Shown piece by piece: positions 1 through 3,923 of a DNA stretch of 12,724 nucleotides. A program made the translations under genes and the position numbers. Within the stretch, counting starts at the first letter, position 1. Every line of letters starts with the position of its first letter. The notes under the pieces were generated by a model. That model ran no database searches. It saw only the letters and a program-made list of their open reading frames with translations, and had not been told where the DNA came from. Origin of the DNA: an uncultured Alistipes sp. (GTDB lineage Bacteria; Bacteroidota; Bacteroidia; Bacteroidales; Rikenellaceae). The stretch lies in NCBI GenBank assembly GCA_900550925.1, contig URTU01000055.1, positions 1 to 12,724 on the forward strand, given 5' to 3'.

Positions 1-140
<140 letters not shown>

Positions 141-335
141 ATGAATTTTAAATTTAAATCTTAGCTCAATCTCAAAGGTATTGTTTTGAAATACTCTCTT
201 GCGAGAGTGTAATAAACTTAGCTGCTCAATACTTCAAAGAACTATATTCTCAAAAAAGAACTTTCTGTTTTCAACTCCCGATCTCGGTACCGAAGCGGCC
301 TTTGATCGAGCCTTCCTAAAATCGGAAAGGGACTG
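141..335 (-). other. 16S rRNA leader (transcribed spacer)
   Basis: This non-coding stretch lies between the promoter-proximal (P2) start region and the mature 16S end. It is AT-rich next to the rRNA. It holds a small hairpin, arms 193-198 and 203-208 with loop TTGC, a palindrome TCGGTACCGA at 284-293, and a possible stem CCTTT/AAAGG around 299-330. Such structures are expected in rRNA leaders that guide processing and antitermination. The partner strand of the processing stalk, downstream of 16S, is outside the window. Short ORFs here have no recognisable product and I do not call them. Confidence 0.6.
233..242 (-). promoter_or_regulatory. boxA-like antitermination element in rRNA leader
   Basis: The minus strand reads GTTCTTTGAA here, close to the Nus-factor boxA core (TGCTCTTTAACA in E. 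coli), about 95 nt upstream of the mature 16S 5' end, a plausible place for it. The similarity is short and AT-rich and the rest of the Nus site is not obvious, so this is a weak call. Confidence 0.35.
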
Positions 336-367
336 TAAAGATAAGGACTCTTTTTCAACCCTCCAAA
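336..367 (-). promoter_or_regulatory. rRNA promoter P2 (Bacteroidetes type)
   Basis: On the minus strand, TTTG (367-364), a 20-nt spacer and TATCTTTA (343-336) match the Bacteroidetes housekeeping promoter (TTTG, 19-21 nt, TAnnTTTG) except for the last base of the -7 box. The DNA just upstream is A-tract rich on the minus strand (368-407), like an UP element. The start site should be near 331, giving a leader of about 190 nt before 16S. It resembles P1 in sequence and lies exactly 106 bp from it. Confidence 0.65.
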
Positions 368-441
368 TTTTTCGGAATCTTTTTTCAAGATTTTTTTGTT
401 GAGAACCCTGCAACCGTACTCTGTTTTTCCGATTGCGGGTG

Positions 442-474
442 CAAAGATAAGGCATCCTGATTCACTTTTCCAAA
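442..474 (-). promoter_or_regulatory. rRNA promoter P1 (Bacteroidetes type)
   Basis: On the minus strand, TTTG (474-471), a 21-nt spacer and TATCTTTG (449-442) form a full match to the Bacteroidetes promoter consensus. Upstream, 475-507 is made of A-tracts on the minus strand and is a likely UP-like element, as expected for a strong rRNA promoter. The start site should be near 437, about 297 nt before mature 16S. Confidence 0.8.
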
Positions 475-507
475 TATTTTTTGAACTTTTTTTAATGTTT
501 TTTTCTA

Positions 508-690
508 CCCCGCTACAGTACAATCATTTACAGAACCGTCTCCAGAGCACTTTTTTTGTCCGTCATGTGCCGACCGAGGCAAAAAAGTTCCGAAGCCGCT
601 CTCACATCGCCGCTCGCCCCGACCGATCTCCCGCTTCCTGCAAACGGCCGCATATACCTTAATATATAGAGACCCGAAAATAATGCGTTG
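508..690. other. Divergent spacer without recognised gene
   Basis: This is the remaining space between the rRNA promoters (pointing left) and the promoter at 691-721 (pointing right). ORFs of 60-90 codons overlap here on both strands, but none has a recognisable motif, a promoter or a good start. I see no gene, RNA structure or repeat that I can support. Confidence 0.5.
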
Positions 691-721
691 TTTCACTTTC
701 CCGATTTTTCGATTACCTTTG
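691..721 (+). promoter_or_regulatory. Promoter of the YiiX-like lipoprotein gene
   Basis: TTTC (691-694), a 19-nt spacer and TACCTTTG (714-721) fit the Bacteroidetes -33/-7 pattern with one mismatch in the -33 box. The start site should be near 726, leaving a 5' UTR of about 20 nt before the ATG at 745. Confidence 0.7.
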
Positions 722-744
722 CTCCGTTAAACAAAAAATGACCT

Positions 745-1407
745 ATGAAAAACCGAACCATCTCTAAAATCATCCTCTGTGCCGGGGTTGTCTTCTCGAT
801 CTTCTCCTGCTCGCAGCCCGCTGCACAGAAACCCGACCTGCAGAACGGCGACCTGCTCTTCATGGTCTTCAAGCCGAGCGACTTCTCGCAGGCTGTCGAG
901 GATATCGCCGACGGTGCCGCCAACACATCGTTCTCGCACGTGGGTATCCTCGCCATGAACGACTCCGACACAACCGTCATTGAGGCCGTATTCCCGGGTG
1001 TGCGCGAGATCCCGCTGTCGGAATACCTGGGCAATGCCGATACCATTGCCGGGAAACCGGTCGTAGCCGTAGCGCGTGTCAAGGAACAGTATCGCGATCT
1101 GTGCGATGCAGCCGTCGAGCGTGCCCGCGGATATATCGGCCGCACGTACGATTTTGCATTCAGCCCGGTGAACGATTCGATCTACTGCAGCGAACTGGTC
1201 TGGCTGTCCTATCTCGACAATGATGGCAAACCGATCTTCTCGACCATACCGATGAGCTTCCGCAACAAGCACACCGGCCAGATCGACTCGGCATGGGTGG
1301 CACACTTCGCACAGTACGGTGTACCCATCCCTGAAGGCGTCGAAGGAACCAACCCGTCTCAGATGTCGCTTGACACCGTCATCCGGATCGTCTACAAATA
1401 CTATTGA
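745..1407 (+). CDS. YiiX/YebB-like permuted NlpC/P60 cysteine hydrolase, lipoprotein
   Basis: This 220-aa protein has a signal peptide ending in a lipobox (IFSC, Cys22), so it is probably anchored in an envelope membrane. The mature part has the marks of the permuted NlpC/P60 papain-like fold seen in E. coli YiiX: NGDLLF at 34-39, FSHVGIL with His65, a conserved Glu80, and YCSELVW with the likely nucleophile Cys148. In this permuted family the His motif precedes the Cys motif, as here. Members are thought to cut amide bonds in peptidoglycan peptides or lipids, but the substrate of this one cannot be told from sequence. It is a single gene between its own promoter (691-721) and a strong terminator (1441-1480). 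Family call sure; substrate unknown. Confidence 0.88.
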   Translation: MKNRTISKIILCAGVVFSIFSCSQPAAQKPDLQNGDLLFMVFKPSDFSQAVEDIADGAANTSFSHVGILAMNDSDTTVIEAVFPGVREIPLSEYLGNADTIAGKPVVAVARVKEQYRDLCDAAVERARGYIGRTYDFAFSPVNDSIYCSELVWLSYLDNDGKPIFSTIPMSFRNKHTGQIDSAWVAHFAQYGVPIPEGVEGTNPSQMSLDTVIRIVYKYY

Positions 1408-1440
1408 TCGGCAGACGGGCGCCCGCTCCGAGCCAAAGAG

Positions 1441-1480
1441 AAAAAATAAGGCACATCCCTCAAAATGTGCCTTATTTTTT
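1441..1480. terminator. Perfect 16-bp stem terminator, bidirectional
   Basis: Arms 1441-1456 and 1465-1480 are exact inverted repeats (core AATAAGGCACAT), with an 8-nt loop. The stem has A-runs on one side and T-runs on the other, so it can end transcripts on both strands. It lies 33 bp after the YiiX-like gene. Its T-run continues into the -33 box of the next promoter. Confidence 0.92.
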
Positions 1481-1510
1481 TTGGCAGATACACTAATTTC
1501 CTTATATTTG
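1480..1510 (+). promoter_or_regulatory. Promoter of the LRR lipoprotein gene
   Basis: TTTG (1480-1483), a 19-nt spacer and TATATTTG (1503-1510) are a full Bacteroidetes promoter match. The start site should be near 1515, with a UTR of about 54 nt. The first base of the -33 box is the last base of the upstream terminator stem. Confidence 0.85.
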
Positions 1511-1568
1511 TATACTAACAGCTATTGAACGCCAAACCTATTACATAATAAAAACACCTAAAATCTTT

Positions 1569-2321
1569 ATGAAACGTACAAACCTTTTATTGTTTGCCGC
1601 CGCAATGATGCTGGCCGGATGTTACCCGAGCGACGTATTGAAGAAGGTACCCGACGGGGAATTCCAAAAATTCATCGCAGAAGAGTATGACAACAACGGC
1701 GACCACAAGATCACCAAGGTGGAGGCGCTCGCGGTAACCTACATGCATGTCGGCATATTTTACGAATGCAAGAACCTGGAAGGCATACAATATTTCGAGA
1801 ACCTGGAGGAGTTCTCGGCCGAAAACCCCTATCTCCAGTCCATCGACCTAAGCAAGAACTCCAAAATCAAAAAGGCCGAGTTCGACCACATGCGCGGGCT
1901 GCAGGAATTAAAGCTCAACCCGCAGATCGAGGAGTTCATTATGCGCTACCAGATGCCCGACAAGCTGGAATTCACCTCCACGGCCGAGCTCAGGACCTAT
2001 ATCAACTATGATTCGGGCAAGCTCAAGGAGCTGGGGTTCACCGAAGCGCCGAAACTCGAACTGCTCACCGTCGACGGCAACCAACTTTCGGAACTTGACC
2101 TGAGCAACTTCCCGGAGCTTAAGTCACTGTCTTGCGACTACAACAACCTCACCACCCTCGACCTGAGCGCCAACCCCAAGCTGGAGATGGTATCGCTACA
2201 CAACAACCCAATGCTGAAAGAGGTATGGCTGAAGAAAGGACAGGTCATCGACGGCATCAATGTCAACCGCGACAATTATTACAAGATTGACGCACATGTC
2301 GAAATCAAATACAAGGACTAA
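1569..2321 (+). CDS. Leucine-rich-repeat lipoprotein with EF-hand-like loop
   Basis: This 250-aa protein has a signal peptide and a clear lipobox (LAGC, Cys18). Residues 41-52 (DNNGDHKITKVE) fit a canonical EF-hand or dockerin calcium loop, with acidic or polar residues at positions 1, 3, 5 and 9 and Glu at 12. From about residue 68 to 225 there are irregular leucine-rich repeats, clearest in the second half, with units such as LKSLSCDYNNLTTLDLSANP, typical of Bacteroidetes surface or periplasmic LRR proteins. No catalytic domain is visible. A role in binding a protein or glycan at the cell surface is an inference from the family. It is a single gene between its own promoter and a stem-loop at 2357-2397. 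Confidence 0.85.
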   Translation: MKRTNLLLFAAAMMLAGCYPSDVLKKVPDGEFQKFIAEEYDNNGDHKITKVEALAVTYMHVGIFYECKNLEGIQYFENLEEFSAENPYLQSIDLSKNSKIKKAEFDHMRGLQELKLNPQIEEFIMRYQMPDKLEFTSTAELRTYINYDSGKLKELGFTEAPKLELLTVDGNQLSELDLSNFPELKSLSCDYNNLTTLDLSANPKLEMVSLHNNPMLKEVWLKKGQVIDGINVNRDNYYKIDAHVEIKYKD

Positions 2322-2356
2322 ACCATAGCGCAACACCCCGCTCACTGCGCTCCGGC

Positions 2357-2397
2357 ATATGCCAGCCTGCCCGACACACCGTTGCAGGCTGGCATAT
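2357..2397. terminator. Perfect 14-bp stem-loop after the LRR gene
   Basis: Arms 2357-2370 and 2384-2397 (core GCCAGCCTGC / GCAGGCTGGC) are exact inverted repeats with a 13-nt loop, 35 bp after the LRR stop codon. The U-tract is poor on both strands, so it may end transcription weakly or protect the 3' end of the mRNA. Confidence 0.6.
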
Positions 2398-2488
2398 ATT
2401 GTTAATATACACGCATATATCCGCACCCCGCCGACAGCTACCCAGAAAAATATTGCACTGCGGAGCGCCACTTTCGAAAAAAAAGCGT

Positions 2489-2496
2489 TATCTTTG
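2489..2496 (+). promoter_or_regulatory. Promoter -7 box for rpmI-rplT
   Basis: TATCTTTG is a perfect TAnnTTTG -7 box, 37 bp before the rpmI ATG, just after an A8 tract (2477-2484). No clear TTTG sits 19-21 bp upstream, so the -33 element is degenerate. The start should be near 2501, with a UTR of about 32 nt. Confidence 0.75.
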
Positions 2497-2532
2497 CACG
2501 CTATGTTTAATCTATTTTAACTGTTTACGAAA

Positions 2533-2727
2533 ATGCCGAAAATGAAAACCAATGCCGCGGCGAAGAAAAGATTCACCTTCACCGGCACAGGAAAGATCAA
2601 GCGTCAGCACGCTTATCACAGTCACATCCTGACCAAAAAAACGACTAAACAGAAACGTAACCTCTGCTATTCGGGTATCGTTTCGAGCGCCGACGAGGCC
2701 AAAATCAAGAAGCTGCTCGTCAAATAA
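2533..2727 (+). CDS. rpmI: 50S ribosomal protein L35
   Basis: This 64-aa, strongly basic protein is of normal L35 length and starts with the family pattern MPKMKTNAAAKKRF, followed by TGTGKIKRQHAYHSHIL. It is part of the large ribosomal subunit. In most bacteria rpmI follows infC; here the gene upstream is an LRR lipoprotein and rpmI has its own promoter (2489-2496). rplT follows after 110 nt. Confidence 0.97.
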   Translation: MPKMKTNAAAKKRFTFTGTGKIKRQHAYHSHILTKKTTKQKRNLCYSGIVSSADEAKIKKLLVK

Positions 2728-2770
2728 TCTCGACCTTCAAGCTTCTTAAAACAACATTTTATTAATCAAA

Positions 2771-2819
2771 GAGCTATTCAGCCCCGAAGAACGTGAGAGA
2801 ATCACGTCGCTGACAGCTC
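2771..2819 (+). promoter_or_regulatory. Nested stem-loop between rpmI and rplT
   Basis: Three stacked helices share one axis: 2771-2775 with 2815-2819 (GAGCT/AGCTC), 2778-2782 with 2809-2813 (TCAGC/GCTGA), and 2791-2796 with 2802-2807 (ACGTGA/TCACGT) closed by a 5-nt loop. They are separated by a small internal loop (AT opposite C) and a larger asymmetric one (CCCGAAGA opposite C). No U-tract follows, so it is not a terminator. It ends 18 nt before the rplT ATG. L20 is known in other phyla to repress its own operon by binding an mRNA copy of its 23S rRNA site, so an autoregulatory element is a fair guess, not shown. Confidence 0.6.
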
Positions 2820-2837
2820 GTAAAACTTTTCAGAATT

Positions 2838-3182
2838 ATGCCAAGATCAGTAAATGCAGTTGCATCACGAGCGCGGAGAAAGAAAGTTTTAAAACTTGCC
2901 AAAGGTAACTTCGGTTCAAGGGGAAACGTCTGGACGGTCGCCAAAAACACCGTCGAAAAGGGTCTGCAGTTCGCTTATGCGCACCGTCAGAACAAGAAGA
3001 GAACATTCCGCAGCCTGTGGATCCAGCGTATCAACGCTGCCGCCCGTGCAAACGGAATGACCTACTCGCAATTCATGGGTAAACTCAACGCAAAAGGTAT
3101 CGCCCTCAACCGCAAGGTTCTGGCCGACCTGGCAATGAACAACCCGCAGGCTTTCGAGCAGATCGTAAAATCAGTTAAATAG
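2838..3182 (+). CDS. rplT: 50S ribosomal protein L20
   Basis: This 114-aa protein matches L20 over its full length: MPRSVNAVASRARRKKVLK, the GNFGSRGNVWTVAKN segment, YAHRQNKKRTFRSLWIQRIN and a globular C-terminal half. L20 binds 23S rRNA early in assembly of the large subunit and in several bacteria also represses translation of its own mRNA. It is cotranscribed with rpmI and ends at the terminator at 3246-3276. Confidence 0.98.
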   Translation: MPRSVNAVASRARRKKVLKLAKGNFGSRGNVWTVAKNTVEKGLQFAYAHRQNKKRTFRSLWIQRINAAARANGMTYSQFMGKLNAKGIALNRKVLADLAMNNPQAFEQIVKSVK

Positions 3183-3186
3183 CATA

Positions 3187-3207
3187 GTGCCGGCCTCGGG
3201 CCGGTAC
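3187..3207 (+). repeat. Compact GC stem-loop after rplT
   Basis: Bases 3187-3195 pair with 3199-3207 (CCGGCC/GGCCGG core, one G-T wobble) around a TCG loop, starting 5 nt after the rplT stop. With no U-tract it is not an intrinsic terminator by itself. It could protect the 3' end or be part of a larger structured 3' region. Confidence 0.55.
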
Positions 3208-3245
3208 GCTCCGCCGCTACGCCACGTGCGTCGGCCGGAGACGGG

Positions 3246-3276
3246 AAGAGCGACCTGAAAAGGCCGCTCTTTTTTT
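3246..3276 (+). terminator. Intrinsic terminator of rpmI-rplT
   Basis: Arms 3246-3252 (AAGAGCG) and 3265-3271 (CGCTCTT), one A/C mismatch, then CCT/AGG closed by a GAAA tetraloop (3257-3260), followed by Ts to 3276. This is a textbook rho-independent terminator, 63 nt after the rplT stop. Confidence 0.93.
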
Positions 3277-3481
3277 ACGCCGATAAACTGGAGGGAGGGG
3301 GGGTCGAGCCGGAAGGCCACTACTTGCGCGAGCCTTCCGGAGGGGTGGCAAGCGTTGAATAGCGGCCTGGAGAGCGGCCGAGAGGCACCCGGCACAGGAT
3401 GTGGCGCAAGGCCAAACAGGATCAATGGTGGCCGTGTGAAAAAAGATCGGCCGGAGAGGTCGGATTCGTGAGATTTTCGCA
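3277..3481. other. GC-rich non-coding stretch with inverted repeats
   Basis: No gene is recognisable here. The stretch opens with a G-rich run (3290-3303, ending in seven Gs) that could form a G-quadruplex. It holds a perfect 9-bp inverted repeat (CCGGAAGGC at 3309-3317, GCCTTCCGG at 3332-3340) and a CGGCC/GGCCG repeat near 3364-3381. No plus-strand TAnnTTTG box lies inside it; the nearest is at 3482-3489. A conserved RNA, Bacteroidales-1, is known to lie often downstream of the L20 gene in this order. I cannot match its sequence from memory, so identity is only a possibility. Confidence 0.4.
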
Positions 3482-3489
3482 TATATTTG
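3482..3489 (+). promoter_or_regulatory. Promoter -7 box for the small winged-helix gene
   Basis: TATATTTG is a perfect -7 box 33 bp before the ATG at 3523. No good TTTG is found at -33. Its last three bases (TTG) could be misread as a start codon for a longer ORF, which the promoter position argues against. Confidence 0.65.
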
Positions 3490-3522
3490 CAGCAGGTACA
3501 ACCTGAAAAAAATTTCATTGTC

Positions 3523-3693
3523 ATGGAAGAGAAAATCATCAAGGCATTCGAGGAGAAGGGTGCCATGCGTCCGGGCGACATCGCCACGGCAACGGGTCTG
3601 GACAAGGATACCGTTTCGAAGACCATCAAGAAGATGGTTGCCGACGGCAAGGTCTACTCGCCGAAGCGCTGCTTCTACGATCTGAAGAAGTAG
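3523..3693 (+). CDS. Small winged-helix DNA-binding protein (MarR-like)
   Basis: This 56-aa protein is little more than one winged-helix unit: an N-terminal helix (EEKIIKAFEEKG), then RPGDIATATGLDKDTVSKTI as the helix-turn-helix, a third helix, then a short beta wing (KVYSPKRCFYDLKK). Similar stand-alone proteins of this size are common in Bacteroidetes and are annotated as small MarR-type regulators. The target is unknown. The frame stays open back to a TTG at 3487, but that lies in the -7 box, so I choose ATG 3523. It has its own promoter and ends at a terminator 123 nt downstream, so it is probably not cotranscribed with recQ. Confidence 0.8.
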   Translation: MEEKIIKAFEEKGAMRPGDIATATGLDKDTVSKTIKKMVADGKVYSPKRCFYDLKK

Positions 3694-3815
3694 CCGTACC
3701 TCACGACTCCACTCCCCTGTTTAGCACTGACGTGTTGCACAGAGGGACGGCGCGATTCGGTTTACGTGGCATTGGCGCCAGTTCGGACCGGAGCGCCACG
3801 GACAATCCCATCACT
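3694..3815 (+). other. Long 3' UTR with competing hairpins
   Basis: There are 122 nt between the stop codon of the small winged-helix gene and its terminator, with no gene. One arm (3793-3800) can pair with either of two upstream segments: TGGCGC at 3773-3778 or CGTGGC at 3765-3770. This gives two mutually exclusive stems. It may only be untranslated sequence; a 3'-derived small RNA is possible. Confidence 0.4.
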
Positions 3816-3852
3816 GCACCTGCCACATCATGAGGCAGGTGCGGTTGTTTTT
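3816..3852 (+). terminator. Intrinsic terminator after the small winged-helix gene
   Basis: Perfect 9-bp arms GCACCTGCC (3816-3824) and GGCAGGTGC (3834-3842) with a 9-nt loop, followed by GGTTG and six Ts ending at 3853. It separates this unit from recQ, whose promoter starts at 3911. Confidence 0.9.
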
Positions 3853-3910
3853 TACGCACCGGCAGCCGGTCATCCGCACCGGAGGTCTCCGTTTTCTCGC
3901 GGCAAATTCG

Positions 3911-3918
3911 TATATTTG
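3911..3918 (+). promoter_or_regulatory. Promoter -7 box for recQ
   Basis: TATATTTG is a perfect -7 box, but only 5 bp separate it from the first in-frame ATG (3924). Transcription would start about at that ATG, so either the mRNA is leaderless or translation starts at the second ATG (3957). The -33 element is not clear. Confidence 0.7.
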
Positions 3919-3923
3919 CAACT

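Noticed and set aside
173..180. Third possible rRNA promoter (TACCTTTG on the minus strand)
   Set aside because: No -33 box at 19-21 bp, and it would start only about 30 nt before mature 16S. Probably chance, though a weak P3 is not excluded.
3290..3400. CRISPR or mobile-element ends among the GC-rich inverted repeats
   Set aside because: No regularly spaced direct repeats, no transposase or integrase and no target duplication; the repeats look like RNA stems.
3487..3522. TTG-initiated N-terminal extension of the small winged-helix protein
   Set aside because: The TTG is the end of the -7 promoter box, so it would lie upstream of the transcript start; ATG 3523 gives the whole domain.
3171..3650. 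159-codon open frame on the minus strand after rplT
   Set aside because: Crosses the rplT terminator and lies antisense to the small winged-helix gene; no motif.
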